33,330 nucleotides of DNA from Candidatus Omnitrophota bacterium. GTDB lineage: Bacteria > Omnitrophota > Gorgyraeia > Gygaellales > Profunditerraquicolaceae. Location of the stretch: assembly GCA_020058085.1 (NCBI GenBank), contig JAGVER010000004.1:1-33330 (forward strand), read 5' to 3'. Shown in pieces: positions 1 to 7,880 of this stretch (position 1 is its first letter; every line of letters begins with the position of its first letter). A program made the translations under genes and the position numbers. The notes beneath the pieces are model-generated. The model had not been told where the DNA came from and did not search any database. It saw only the letters and a program-made list of their open reading frames with translations.

Positions 1-197
1 GGCTTGGAAACAAGGGTTTCATGAGCTGATATTTCAACTTCAAAACTACCCCTTACGCCCGATATCTTAAGCCCTTCTTGATTAATCGCGTGAATTGACT
101 CGGGCCGGCCAACTAATGATACATCTTCACCTTTTAACTTGAGATAACCTGCGACTAAAGCGCCTATTGCGCCTGCTCCGATTACCGCAATTTTCAT
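1..197 (-). CDS. panE: Ketopantoate reductase (PanE/ApbA family), N-terminal part only
   Basis: The gene starts at 197 and runs out of the left edge, so only about 65 residues are present. The translation opens with MKIAVIGAGAIGALVAGYL, a Rossmann nucleotide-binding motif (GxGxxG) at residues 7-12, and continues with a strand-ending VGRPESIHAINQEGLKI, which is characteristic of 2-dehydropantoate 2-reductases. These enzymes reduce ketopantoate to pantoate with NADPH in cytosolic pantothenate and CoA synthesis. Its ATG overlaps the stop of the upstream 88-residue gene (ATGA), so the two are co-transcribed and probably translationally coupled. The catalytic Lys and Glu lie outside the window. 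Paralogues of this family act on other 2-keto acids, so the exact substrate is not proven. Confidence 0.8.
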   Translation of the reverse strand, partial: MKIAVIGAGAIGALVAGYLKLKGEDVSLVGRPESIHAINQEGLKISGVRGSFEVEISAHETLVSK

Positions 198-460
198 CTG
201 ATAGGCCTGGGGAAACCGTATTTTTTATAGTCAAATCCGGTCTGATCTAAGAGCCTTACCATCATGCTATAAAAGGGAGATGGTACACCGGAGAAGAATG
301 CAGCCACAACATCCTGCTCTTCCACCTTTGAACCGTTTCTCACCCGGACATTTTCCTCGGCCATTTTCATTACCGCTTCTTCGGTAATATGGCGGTGGAA
401 GATGGGAATTTTTGAGATGAATATCTTGAATTTATCTTGTGTTCTAAGATCCCAATCCAT
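194..460 (-). CDS. Small PCP_red-like protein of unknown function (88 aa)
   Basis: This is an 88-residue soluble protein. Residues 10-45 (KFKIFISKIPIFHRHITEEAV, then MKMAEE and EEQDVV) resemble the short PCP_red module found at the C-terminus of protochlorophyllide reductase subunits and in free-standing small proteins: an 'iPxFxR' stretch, then a helix with 'A.e.g', then a 'v...dv' helix. The C-terminal half, with FYSMMVRLLDQTGFDYKKYGFP, is not recognised. No signal peptide or membrane segment is seen. The start at 460 lacks a convincing Shine-Dalgarno sequence and lies right after a hairpin-rich leader. It overlaps panE by four bases. The family link rests on memory of the motif and is tentative; the function is unknown. 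Confidence 0.65.
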   Translation of the reverse strand: MDWDLRTQDKFKIFISKIPIFHRHITEEAVMKMAEENVRVRNGSKVEEQDVVAAFFSGVPSPFYSMMVRLLDQTGFDYKKYGFPRPIR

Positions 461-470
461 AATTTAATGA

Positions 471-578
471 GCACATAACTTACGAACACGCCAGTGTGAG
501 TAAGTTATTGTGCGAATTAATCCCGTTGAGTGTGGCAAAATTATCGAAAGAATTTTGCCACAGCCTACGAAACGGGAT
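471..578 (-). promoter_or_regulatory. Structured 5' leader with two large hairpins ahead of the 88-aa gene
   Basis: The roughly 170-nt leader between the promoter at 639-667 and the ATG at 460 contains two strong stems. The first has an outer 8-bp stem (520-527 with 571-578) enclosing a perfect 12-bp stem (531-542 with 551-562) around an 8-nt loop. The second pairs 471-483 with 500-513 with one bulged base and has a small ACAC/GTGT apex stem at 486-497. The second stem ends only about 10 nt before the start codon, so it could influence initiation. I recognise no riboswitch class. These may also be members of the nested-palindrome family seen elsewhere in the window. The rest of the 461-841 gap holds the promoter and repeat composite listed separately. 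Confidence 0.7.
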
Positions 579-638
579 CTACGCATTTAATAAACGCATA
601 ACTCATATAGTAAAATTTGACTATCTAAATCTAAGATT

Positions 639-667
639 ATTTTATAATTTTCGGGGGCTTATGTCAA
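639..667 (-). promoter_or_regulatory. Sigma70-type promoter for the 88-aa gene and panE
   Basis: On the minus strand a consensus -35 TTGACA (662-667) is separated by exactly 17 bp from TAAAAT (639-644). The -35 begins eight bases after the end of the intergenic repeat unit at 675. Strong match by sequence; not experimentally supported. Confidence 0.75.
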
Positions 668-674
668 GTTAATA

Positions 675-830
675 TTGAGCTCCTTAAGCTTTGGTCTAGC
701 GCACCTTGCCAAATAGGATTGGCAAGTGCGCACTGGCTGTGCGAAATTTGAACTCCTCAAGGTTTTATCTAGTGAAATCCTTGTTGCCGTAGGCAACAAG
801 GAAGTTGATCGAACAATAGTGAGATCAAGT
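675..830 (-). repeat. Modular hairpin repeat, copy 1
   Basis: Two repeat units of the TTGAGCACCTT...TCTAGCGAAAT type lie at 675-701 and 748-778 (given in the direction opposite to transcription). The first unit is split inside its GCGAAAT end by an inserted block (702-741) made of a hairpin, CTTGCCAA 705-712 with TTGGCAAG 719-726, and CGCAC 729-733 with GTGCG 739-743. GCGCA 699-703 can alternatively pair with TGCGC 727-731. After the second unit comes a 10-bp stem (779-788 with 792-801), then a 6-bp stem TTGATC/GATCAA (805-810 with 823-828) with loop GAACAATAGTGA. The composite ends 14 bases short of the flavodoxin stop codon. Confidence 0.85.
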
Positions 831-841
831 ACAAAAAGAGA

Positions 842-1333
842 TTACTGAGATATTTTAGCTAAGGCTTCGGATATTTCCTTGTTCAGAAATACCTCGTTAC
901 CAACATCATCCCAATGCACAAAAACATTGGCTACTGCAGAAAGGCCCTTCTTCTTAAGTAGGGATTCAACATATTCTGAACATCTCTGAGCACTAGCCTT
1001 AAAACTATAAATATAAAAACATAAAGCTTTTTTACCAGCTACGCCCTTAGTAAGAAGCAGGTATTTAGTGACCGGGGCTGATGGCCGTCCGCCCCATACC
1101 GGTATCCCCACGCAGAATAAATCATATTCCTTAAGATCGGATTTTATCGTGGCGAGCCTGACAAACATAGGAAAGAATCTGTAGAATGTCCGCTTCAACA
1201 AATTCTGCCTCTTATCTCGATATTCAATCTCGGCAATATTAGCCTCGCCTTTCTTGCGTAAAACATCTGATATTAGATCTGCTACTCGTGCGGTATTGCC
1301 ATAACGAGAATAATAAACTATTAAGCTTTTCAT
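842..1333 (-). CDS. Flavodoxin-family protein (163 aa)
   Basis: The protein opens with MKSLIVYYSRYGNTARVADLI, the FMN phosphate-binding loop of flavodoxins (S/T-x-x-G-x-T). A second loop at about residues 76-84, VGIPVWGGRPS, is the usual 'P.w.g..s' contact near the isoalloxazine ring. The length of 163 residues fits a single flavodoxin-like domain, which would carry electrons or act as a small FMN-dependent reductase in the cytosol. The start at 1333 is chosen because AAGGAGGTTGG sits directly before it; the longer open frame to 1456 only translates a palindrome array. It lies alone between two repeat composites, so it is probably a single-gene unit. The redox partner is unknown. Confidence 0.85.
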   Translation of the reverse strand: MKSLIVYYSRYGNTARVADLISDVLRKKGEANIAEIEYRDKRQNLLKRTFYRFFPMFVRLATIKSDLKEYDLFCVGIPVWGGRPSAPVTKYLLLTKGVAGKKALCFYIYSFKASAQRCSEYVESLLKKKGLSAVANVFVHWDDVGNEVFLNKEISEALAKISQ

Positions 1334-1378
1334 CCAACCTCCTTGCACAGCAAGTACACATTCCGCAGAAGCGGGATA

Positions 1379-1441
1379 CTCGACACTCGCCTCAGATGAG
1401 GCGCACTTTGCCTCGATTGGTAAAGGTGCATTTATGTCGAG
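1379..1441 (-). repeat. Nested palindromes in the flavodoxin leader
   Basis: An outer 7-bp stem (CTCGACA 1379-1385 with TGTCGAG 1435-1441) encloses two further stems: CGCCTC 1388-1393 with GAGGCG 1398-1403, and GCACTTTGCC 1403-1412 with 1419-1429 (one bulged G). Read on the minus strand, 1429-1387 is the same module as plus-strand 15622-15666, including the bulge position. It lies between a repeat unit and the ribosome-binding site of the flavodoxin gene. Confidence 0.75.
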
Positions 1442-1459
1442 GTACCGACCTATCAAATA

Positions 1460-1529
1460 TTGAGCACCTTATATTTTTAGTCTAGCCCTAAAAACTGGAT
1501 CCTTGATCGAACACAAGTAAGATCAAGGA
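1460..1529 (-). repeat. Modular hairpin repeat, copy 2 (single unit)
   Basis: One unit (1460-1486, TTGAGCACCTT start and TCTAGC end) is followed by a 9-bp stem TCCTTGATC 1500-1508 with GATCAAGGA 1521-1529, whose loop GAACACAAGTAA has the family pattern GAAC...AGTRA. The stem lies 19 bases past the PII-like stop codon at 1548. On the minus strand a GTTTTT run lies about nine bases after the stem, so this copy could also act as a terminator. Confidence 0.8.
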
Positions 1530-1547
1530 AGGCCGGGTGCCAGACAA

Positions 1548-1838
1548 TTAACTAATCTCCTCAATCGGAAAAACAAACGCTTTGATCCCCTCGTGGCCAA
1601 CTTTACTCTTTAAATTCCTGACTCCGGAAAGCATCTCTTTGACCTGCAACCCCTCACAAGCCACATAGATAATATTATTTAACCCCGGCCAAATATCATT
1701 CCCTAAATGAGTCCCGCTTGAGGTACCGCGGCCAAAAACCCTGGAAACCTTAGTATAGTTTTTCATAATACAACTTTCTAATATTTCCATAACCTCATTA
1801 TCCAGTGCCTCATTATAGACGACCATGAGCATTTTCAT
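1548..1838 (-). CDS. PII-like small regulatory protein at the end of the RND operon (96 aa)
   Basis: This 96-residue protein begins [20 protein letters not shown], a first strand and helix typical of the PII/CutA-like ferredoxin-like fold. The middle, VSRVFGRGTSSGTHLGNDIWPGLNNIIYVA, matches small PII-like proteins found next to RND transporter genes: a 'v.G.G...g....WPG.N' loop in place of the canonical T-loop. The end, IKAFVFPIEEI, gives the last strand. Such proteins are thought to sense a small ligand and may modulate the pump, but no ligand is established that I can cite. Its ATG overlaps the pump's stop (ATGA), so it belongs to the efflux operon. The fold assignment is fairly sure; the role is inferred from position. 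Confidence 0.7.
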   Translation of the reverse strand: MKMLMVVYNEALDNEVMEILESCIMKNYTKVSRVFGRGTSSGTHLGNDIWPGLNNIIYVACEGLQVKEMLSGVRNLKSKVGHEGIKAFVFPIEEIS

Positions 1839-4800
1839 TTCTTATTCACCCCCGGTAAAGCTGATTTCCTATGAAATACTGCGTAAAGCGTAGGAACAAA
1901 TAACATCGTAACCAAAGTAGAAACCGAGAGGCCACCGATCATAGTAATACCCAAAGGCTGCCAGACCTCGGACCCTTGACCGTGAGAGATAGCTAAAGGC
2001 AAGAGACCCACAATGGTAGTAATTGTAGTCATAAGCACCGGGCGCAAACGATCCTTGCCCGCGACTGTCACGGCATCATACATGGAAAAACCGCGCGCGC
2101 GCAGCATAATAATATAGCTGATAAGAACGATAGCGTTATTTACTACTATGCCCAGAAGCATAACTATGCCCAGAAAAGTAGTTATACTTAAGGTGGTTTG
2201 AGTTAATATAAAGCCCAAGATTACTCCGATAAAAGTAAAAGGTATGGCAAACATAATTATAAAAGGATCTAAGAGTGATTCAAACTGCGCCGCCATAACC
2301 ATATAAACAAGCACAATGCCTAAAATAAGCAGGAGCGTAAGATCAGTAAAAGCCTTCTTCTGCTCCTCTGCCTCTCCGCCTATATTTATAGTAATGTCCG
2401 CTGGTAATGTAATCTTATCAATCTCCTTCTTTAAATCCTCAACAATCTTTCCCGAAGACCGTTTATAAGCATTGCATTGAACCCTTACCATTCTTTCGCG
2501 ATTTTTACGCTCAATTCTATCAGGCCCGCTTGTTTCATAGATCTTGGCTATATTACTAAGCTTAATCTGTTTCCTATTATTCCCTAAGCGGCTCTCTAAC
2601 GCTTCTAGCTCCACAAAAGGAGTATTATCTTCGGGTAGCGGAGCAACTATAGAAATATTTTCTATATCTTCTAATTTCGTACGCGAAAAATCCTCAAGCC
2701 TGACATAAATATCATAAGTCTTGCCCTTTTCGCGATATTTCGTAGCAGTCGAACCCTGGATAAAAGTCTTTAAGGTAGAGGTTATAGTACTCATATCCAA
2801 CCCGAGGCTTGCTGCTTTTTCTCTATCCACATCAATCTCTAATTCCGGGCTGTTTGCTTCTCGAGAAATACTGACATCAACGGTCCCGGGGATCTCCTCC
2901 ATAATCAATTTTATCTTCTGCGCCAAAAGATTCGTCTGCTCAAAAGAATGCCCGATTATTTCAAGCTGCACAGCCTTGCCGCCTGTACCGGTAATAAGGC
3001 GGCCAAGAGGATTACCTACAGAGATATCCGTCCTCAATACTCCGGGGATAAGCTTAATCTTATTTCTTAATGCCTGACCTACCTCTCCCACCGAACGCTT
3101 TCTTTCTTGCTTTGGAATAAGTTTTGCTCCGGCAGAAACTATATGTGTCCCGGAAGAACCGCCTATTAATCTACCCACGCCGGCGACCTGTCCACTTCTT
3201 ACATAATAATATTTTGCCTCCGGAATATCTTTTTTTAAGATCTCTTCTATTCTTTGTGCTACCTTATCTGATTCCTCAATACGCGTTCCTATAGGCAAAT
3301 TAATAGTCAGGCGTAAATCACCAGAATCCTCTTCAGGCATAAATTCATTTCCTACAAACGGTACAAGGAGTAAGCTCAAAATAAAGACAGCAGAAAATCC
3401 CATAAGAATTAGTTTCTTGTGCCTAAGTGAGAATCCTAATGCTCGGCTATAAGAACTCTCCCAACTCTTAAACCATCTCTCTGAAGTCGCGTGAAACCGA
3501 GAAATTAACCTTGATTTTCCATTCGTGTTATTAAAACGCAACCACTTAGCGCAGAGCATGGGAGTAAAACTGGTAGCGGTGAATAAAGAGGCCATAAGGG
3601 TTACAACGATAATTATCGCTAAACCGCCGAAGATTATCCCGACTACTCCCGGGATAAATAACATCGGCATAAATACTACCACAGTAGTTAATGTCGAGGC
3701 TGCTATCGCCAGAAATATTTCTGAAGTCCCAAAGATAGCAGCTTCCGAAGGCCTATTCCCTCTCTCCAGCCTTCTAAAAATATTATCCACAACTACAATG
3801 GCGTTATCTACTACCATTCCGGTAGCAATAGCTAAAGAAGAGAGACTTATGGTATTAATTGTGCCTTTACTTAAGAATAAATAGATAAAAGCGATTAGAA
3901 GAGAAAACGGTATAGTCAAAGCAATAATCAAGCTTGGCACAAATGACCGGAGGAAAAACCATACCACTAAAACTACAAGGACTATACCCAGCCATACCGA
4001 AGACTTGAGAGAATCTAGGGAATTTATAATATCTTCAGAGGTATCGAATATAACATTTACCTTAATATCTACGGGAAGGGTTTTAGCTAACTCATCCATT
4101 TTTTTCTTTACTCTATTGGTAACCTCCACTGTATTTATCCCGCTCTGTTTCTGAACCATCATCATAATCCCTGGGTGTTGGTTAATACGAACCAAGCTAG
4201 TAATCTCTTTAAAACTATCCTCTATCCTAGCAACATCTTTTAGATATACAGACTTTCCATTGCGCTTACCTAAAATTAAAAGATTGATCTCCTCAGGTTC
4301 AGCAAATTCTCCAGGAATACGTATAAGATAATCAGTGAGCCCGGTTTTCAAGCTCCCTATTGGCTGGGTTATATTCTCCTGTTTTAATTTATTTTGTATA
4401 TCAAGAACGGAGTACCCATACCCCTCTAGGCGTTGCCTATCAATCCAAATATTAATCTGACGTTCCATCCCACCGCCATTTATCTGAACTGTACCTACGC
4501 CCGGAAGTTGCCTTAGGGCATCCCCAATTCTTTTATCGACTAAATCATATAACTCGGGATATGACTGTTTAGCAGTTATGCCAAAATAGACTATAGGTAT
4601 ATTAGCTGTATTGAATTTAAAGATGATTGGATTATCCATCTCATCAGGGATATCGGGAAGGAAGCGTTTAGCTCTATCAATACGGTCGCGGACATCATTA
4701 GACGCCTCATCAAGATTCGTCCCCCAGATAAATTTAAGGGTAATTAAAGAACTCCCCTCTGAAGATGTCGAAGAGATCTTCTCTAAACCCGGAGTTGTCC

Positions 4801-5014
4801 CTAGTTGATTTTCAAGCTCTTCAGTTACATTTATTTCTACATCCTCAGAACCTGCCCCGGGATAAGAAGATATTACGCTTATAGATGGCGGCTCAATCTC
4901 AGGCATCATATCAATACCCAGTCTGCTCAAAGAATAAAGAGCCAAAATAACGATCGCAGAAAAAATCATCAAATTGGTAACTGGTTTCTTTACGCCAAAT
5001 TCCGGTAAATTCAT
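1835..5014 (-). CDS. RND-family efflux permease (AcrB/HAE1-like, 1059 aa)
   Basis: This inner-membrane proton-driven pump has 1059 residues, the normal length for the AcrB/MMPL group. Near the N-terminus is the family start [20 protein letters not shown] (TM1), then the porter region with [19 protein letters not shown]. In the first membrane block the TM4 relay motif reads [19 protein letters not shown], keeping one of the usual two Asp residues. The second block has the matching [15 protein letters not shown]. The C-terminal porter and TM8-12 regions are complete. It starts at 5014 on a TAATG overlap with the adaptor gene, with GGAGG in that gene's end as ribosome-binding site. With its adaptor, TolC-like channel and MarR regulator it forms a tripartite exporter. 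Substrate is unknown; the HAE1 (organic) type is more likely than metal. Confidence 0.95.
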   Translation of the reverse strand: MNLPEFGVKKPVTNLMIFSAIVILALYSLSRLGIDMMPEIEPPSISVISSYPGAGSEDVEINVTEELENQLGTTPGLEKISSTSSEGSSLITLKFIWGTNLDEASNDVRDRIDRAKRFLPDIPDEMDNPIIFKFNTANIPIVYFGITAKQSYPELYDLVDKRIGDALRQLPGVGTVQINGGGMERQINIWIDRQRLEGYGYSVLDIQNKLKQENITQPIGSLKTGLTDYLIRIPGEFAEPEEINLLILGKRNGKSVYLKDVARIEDSFKEITSLVRINQHPGIMMMVQKQSGINTVEVTNRVKKKMDELAKTLPVDIKVNVIFDTSEDIINSLDSLKSSVWLGIVLVVLVVWFFLRSFVPSLIIALTIPFSLLIAFIYLFLSKGTINTISLSSLAIATGMVVDNAIVVVDNIFRRLERGNRPSEAAIFGTSEIFLAIAASTLTTVVVFMPMLFIPGVVGIIFGGLAIIIVVTLMASLFTATSFTPMLCAKWLRFNNTNGKSRLISRFHATSERWFKSWESSYSRALGFSLRHKKLILMGFSAVFILSLLLVPFVGNEFMPEEDSGDLRLTINLPIGTRIEESDKVAQRIEEILKKDIPEAKYYYVRSGQVAGVGRLIGGSSGTHIVSAGAKLIPKQERKRSVGEVGQALRNKIKLIPGVLRTDISVGNPLGRLITGTGGKAVQLEIIGHSFEQTNLLAQKIKLIMEEIPGTVDVSISREANSPELEIDVDREKAASLGLDMSTITSTLKTFIQGSTATKYREKGKTYDIYVRLEDFSRTKLEDIENISIVAPLPEDNTPFVELEALESRLGNNRKQIKLSNIAKIYETSGPDRIERKNRERMVRVQCNAYKRSSGKIVEDLKKEIDKITLPADITINIGGEAEEQKKAFTDLTLLLILGIVLVYMVMAAQFESLLDPFIIMFAIPFTFIGVILGFILTQTTLSITTFLGIVMLLGIVVNNAIVLISYIIMLRARGFSMYDAVTVAGKDRLRPVLMTTITTIVGLLPLAISHGQGSEVWQPLGITMIGGLSVSTLVTMLFVPTLYAVFHRKSALPGVNKK

Positions 5015-5889
5015 TATTCCTCAACCTCCGGTTCAACTCTTGCGCCATCAAAAAGTATTTGCTGACCCACAATCACTACCGAATCTCCTTCTTTTAAGCC
5101 TTCTTGTACTTCATAATAAGAACCTTGACGTATACCAAGCTTTACTTTCTTCGCAACAGCTTTCTTGCCTTCAGCCACGAATACGTAATTATCAGGCGAG
5201 CGGCCTAGAACCGCCTCTTTAAGTATTACCGGTACACTTCTCCTGACTTCCAATGCCAATCTTACTTTAGCAAACATTCCAGATTTAAGTTGATGATCGA
5301 AATTATCCAAAGTTATTTCGATAGGGGCAGTACGGGTAGATAAATCTACGACGGGACTGATCTTAGTTACTACTCCTTTAAATTCTACAGACGGATAGGC
5401 GTCTACGGTAATTATCGCCTCCTGGTCTATATTTACCTTAGGTAAATATCTCTCCGGTATATCCAGATCTATTTTTACCTTATCCATGCTCACTACCAAG
5501 GCTATCGAAGTTTGTGCAGTTACATTTTCTCCGATATCAACATATACCCTCCCCACGATACCAGTTAAAGTGCTTTCTACAGGAGCCTTTTCAAATTTAA
5601 GCCCGACTTCATCACGATCAATAAAACAGATAGCTTCTCCTTTATTGATAGAATTCCCGTCTTGCTTTACCTTTTCAATAATCTTGCCACTTACCTTAGG
5701 ATAAATTATCGCCTCATCTTTAGCCTTAATATCCCCAGTATAATCCAAGGTTTCATAAAGCTCTTGCAATTGAACCTTATCAACCTTAACCGGGATAGAT
5801 TCCTCAAGTCTGGCCTTATCAAGTTTTGATTGGCAGCCAACGATTGAAACTACCAATATTAATAAAATTATCAATTTAGAGAAGCTCAT
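5014..5889 (-). CDS. RND periplasmic adaptor lipoprotein (membrane fusion protein, 291 aa)
   Basis: The protein starts MSFSKLIILLILVVSIVGC, a lipoprotein signal with lipobox SIVGC and acylated Cys19, so it is anchored to a membrane facing the periplasm. It has the adaptor order: a biotinyl-lipoyl half (VSGKIIEKVKQDGNSINKGE), almost no helical hairpin, the second lipoyl half (TGIVGRVYVDIGENV), a beta-barrel domain and a proximal domain ending with the LKEGDSVVIVG motif. At 291 residues it is short because the coiled-coil hairpin is nearly absent. The start at 5889 is preferred because GGAGGG lies just upstream and the signal peptide then begins properly. It overlaps the TolC-like stop by one base (TAATG) and bridges pump and outer-membrane channel. 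Confidence 0.93.
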   Translation of the reverse strand: MSFSKLIILLILVVSIVGCQSKLDKARLEESIPVKVDKVQLQELYETLDYTGDIKAKDEAIIYPKVSGKIIEKVKQDGNSINKGEAICFIDRDEVGLKFEKAPVESTLTGIVGRVYVDIGENVTAQTSIALVVSMDKVKIDLDIPERYLPKVNIDQEAIITVDAYPSVEFKGVVTKISPVVDLSTRTAPIEITLDNFDHQLKSGMFAKVRLALEVRRSVPVILKEAVLGRSPDNYVFVAEGKKAVAKKVKLGIRQGSYYEVQEGLKEGDSVVIVGQQILFDGARVEPEVEE

Positions 5890-7199
5890 TAAATCCCTCC
5901 TGTGGCTTTGGCTATCGGAAGCCAAACCACGGCCTCCTGGCCTGTCGCTTTTTCAAAATTTGCTTTAGCTATCGTATAATCATAAGCGGCCTGATTTTGA
6001 TTAAATCGTGATACTTCATATTTTATTTCGGCATTACTTTTATCCAGAAAACTTAACTCTCCTCTTTTATACTTCTCACTTACGCTTTGATAATTATCAT
6101 AATACACCTTATAATCTGATTGGCTGGATTTAATCATAGCGATAGCATCTTTTAAGCCTAGATACGCGTCTTTCAGCTCTAATATTATATCTTTTATCGC
6201 TTTCTCCTTAAGTAGCTGCGTCTGTCTTAAATCAATGACCGCCTGCTCTACTTTTGCTTTTGTCCGCCAGCCATCAAATATCGGCCATGAAAATGTGACC
6301 CCGAGAATATTATAATCGTTCCAATTCCTGGTATTTACTGTGGTAGTTACCGCGTGTGATCTACTGTAATAATCCCAAGATGCATAAATATTTGGCCGCG
6401 TATCTGATTTAGCTATCTCTATAGAACTTTTATCTGCTTTAAGTTGCGCCGTATGCTGTCTGATCTCAGGCCTCTCCTCAAGAGCCTTTAATAAACCTTC
6501 GTCAAAAGCAATCTCCCGGCTTTCATAATTAAATTCTCCGACGGCTTTTATATTAACATCTTTATCCAAATATAACAAATTAATCAAAACCGCCTGCGCG
6601 AGGCTTACTTGATTCAGAGAAGATTCATAAACTTGGCTCAAATCGTTTAGCGATGACTCTGCCCTTAAAACTTCGGATTCTGATACTTCACCGGCTTTAT
6701 ACCTTTCTTTAATGAATCTAAGTTGCTCTTTGCCATTATCGAACATCAGCTTATTGAGTTTAGTAAAATCCTGGGCCAATAAAAGCGTGAACAAACCCTT
6801 CTTGACATTTAAGGCCGTCTCTATTTTTACTTTATCCAGAAGCGCTTTGGTGACTTCAAATTTGTAGCCATTATATTTTATAGTATTAAAGGTTTTGCCT
6901 CCAGTATAGAGATTTTGCTTTAAATCAATCTGCGAACTAGTCTGACTTATATCTTTAGAGTAATACCCCCTTGTATGTGTCCAATTGCCAGTAAATGTTA
7001 AAGCAGGAAAAAGATCGGCGTGGCTTTCAGCTATCTTTACCTTAGCCTTTTTTAAATCGCCTGCCTTTAGAAGTATATCGCGGTTATCCCTTAAGGCAAT
7101 TACCAGCGCCTCATCTAAAGAAAGGCTTACCTCTTCTGCCTTAGTATAGGTAACAAAAAGAAAAACTGTTAATATTGCAAGGGGCCAGACCTTCTTCAC
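5889..7199 (-). CDS. TolC-like outer membrane efflux protein (436 aa)
   Basis: A signal peptide (residues 1-20, ending TKA) precedes VSLSLDEALVIALRDNRDIL, the standard opening of outer-membrane efflux proteins. Two long helical repeats follow, with the family signatures LNVKKGLFTLLLAQDF and FIKERYKAGEVSESEVLRAESSL in the first half and their counterparts DAYLGLKDAIAMIKSSQSDY and EKYKRGELSFLDKSNAE in the second. It would form the trimeric outer-membrane channel for the RND pump encoded downstream. A GTG start at 7199 is chosen: GGAGAATAAT precedes it, it begins a good signal peptide, and it lies one base after the MarR stop. The open frame upstream of it overlaps the marR coding region and encodes no recognisable domain. 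Confidence 0.92.
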   Translation of the reverse strand: MKKVWPLAILTVFLFVTYTKAEEVSLSLDEALVIALRDNRDILLKAGDLKKAKVKIAESHADLFPALTFTGNWTHTRGYYSKDISQTSSQIDLKQNLYTGGKTFNTIKYNGYKFEVTKALLDKVKIETALNVKKGLFTLLLAQDFTKLNKLMFDNGKEQLRFIKERYKAGEVSESEVLRAESSLNDLSQVYESSLNQVSLAQAVLINLLYLDKDVNIKAVGEFNYESREIAFDEGLLKALEERPEIRQHTAQLKADKSSIEIAKSDTRPNIYASWDYYSRSHAVTTTVNTRNWNDYNILGVTFSWPIFDGWRTKAKVEQAVIDLRQTQLLKEKAIKDIILELKDAYLGLKDAIAMIKSSQSDYKVYYDNYQSVSEKYKRGELSFLDKSNAEIKYEVSRFNQNQAAYDYTIAKANFEKATGQEAVVWLPIAKATGGI

Positions 7200-7200
7200 A

Positions 7201-7644
7201 TTATTCTCCGGATAATATATCCTTAATGCGCATAAGTATACGCAGATAATCTTGACGATCCTGTTCTGAAATCTTACTAAAGATACTGATCGCCATCTTG
7301 CGCCTTTCATAAGCCAGTTTTTTCATTAACGCCAGACCTTTCGGGGTTATCTTTACCTTAATAATACGGCGGTCTTCTTGATCAAAAACTCTCAGAACGT
7401 AACCTGATTTGACTAATCTATCTACGATTCCTGTTGTTGCGGCAGTACTCACTTTCATAAAGCTAGCGATGTCTGTCATCTTAATCGATTCTCGCGAACT
7501 CAGATGCTGCAATATTAATACCTGAGGTAGAGTAACTTTACCTTTATAGATCTCCGCTGGTTGCACACGGGCAAACTCTCGCATAAGCACTGGCATAATC
7601 TCATTTAATTTATCGGCAAATTCAGGCAAAGATACAAAAGACAT
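7201..7644 (-). CDS. MarR-family transcriptional regulator of the efflux operon (147 aa)
   Basis: This is a typical MarR-sized protein with a winged helix-turn-helix: TLPQVLILQHLSSRESIKMT, then ASFMKVSTAATTGIVDRLVKSG as recognition helix, and the wing VLRVFDQEDRRIIKVKITPKG, which has the D-R-R motif of the family. N- and C-terminal helices would form the dimer and ligand pocket. The start at 7644 is chosen over the longer frame because GGAGGATAAGC precedes it. It is the first gene of the efflux operon and its promoter overlaps tandem palindromes (7697-7725), so autorepression relieved by a pump substrate is the likely logic. The inducer cannot be read from sequence. Confidence 0.93.
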   Translation of the reverse strand: MSFVSLPEFADKLNEIMPVLMREFARVQPAEIYKGKVTLPQVLILQHLSSRESIKMTDIASFMKVSTAATTGIVDRLVKSGYVLRVFDQEDRRIIKVKITPKGLALMKKLAYERRKMAISIFSKISEQDRQDYLRILMRIKDILSGE

Positions 7645-7696
7645 GCTTATCCTCCTTGCGCAGTAGCGCACACTGGCGCATCATATTACGCCAGAT

Positions 7697-7725
7697 GTTA
7701 ATTATTAACTATGTTAAATATCAAC
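7697..7725. promoter_or_regulatory. Tandem palindromic operator, probable MarR site
   Basis: A perfect 13-bp palindrome (GTTAATTATTAAC, 7697-7709) is followed after three bases by a near-copy with one mismatched pair (GTTAAATATCAAC, 7713-7725). They lie just downstream of the -10 region of the marR promoter, where a bound dimer would block transcription start. The pair spacing of 16 bp centre to centre would place two dimers on related faces of the helix. Confidence 0.7.
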
Positions 7726-7734
7726 TACATTAAT

Positions 7735-7763
7735 AATATGCCATATAAATCTGCTTATGTCAA
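7735..7763 (-). promoter_or_regulatory. Promoter of the marR-efflux operon
   Basis: A minus-strand TTGACA (7758-7763) is followed at 17 bp by CATATT (7735-7740), or at 18 bp by ATATTA. It sits directly next to the repeat unit that begins at 7771 and just upstream of the tandem palindromes. Confidence 0.7.
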
Positions 7764-7770
7764 GGCAAAA

Positions 7771-7878
7771 GTGAGCACCTTGAATCTATTGTCTAGCGAA
7801 ATTTGAACACCCTAAATCTTTTGTTTAGTGAAATCCTTGCGCGAAGCGCAAGGACCTAATCATTAGCAGGGCCAAGGA
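7771..7878 (-). repeat. Modular hairpin repeat, copy 3 (two tandem units)
   Basis: Two 32-bp units lie head to tail without a gap at 7771-7802 and 7803-7834. They share the start TGARCACC and the end TAGYGAAAT. They are followed by an 8-bp stem CCTTGCGC (7835-7842) with GCGCAAGG (7846-7853) and loop GAA. This is enclosed by an outer stem, TCCTTG 7834-7839 with CAAGGA 7873-7878. The outer stem ends two bases before the PadR stop codon, so the whole structure would form the 3' end of that transcript. Confidence 0.85.
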
Positions 7879-7880
7879 GA

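Noticed and set aside
675-830. CRISPR array
   Set aside because: Units are spaced irregularly, are separated by self-complementary stems and not by unique spacers, number at most three per locus, and no cas gene is present.
1334-1456. In-frame upstream extension of the flavodoxin gene (about 41 extra residues)
   Set aside because: It translates the palindrome array and passes through the AAGGAGG ribosome-binding site of the internal ATG. The flavodoxin fold starts exactly at that ATG.
2721-3884. Long plus-strand frames opposite the RND pump, and similar frames opposite mnmE, purH and the EF-G-like gene
   Set aside because: Shadows of conserved minus-strand genes. No ribosome-binding site or recognisable domain in them.
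7645-7671. Nine-residue N-terminal extension of the MarR regulator
   Set aside because: It covers GGAGGATAAGC and hairpin sequence; the internal ATG at 7644 gives the normal family start.
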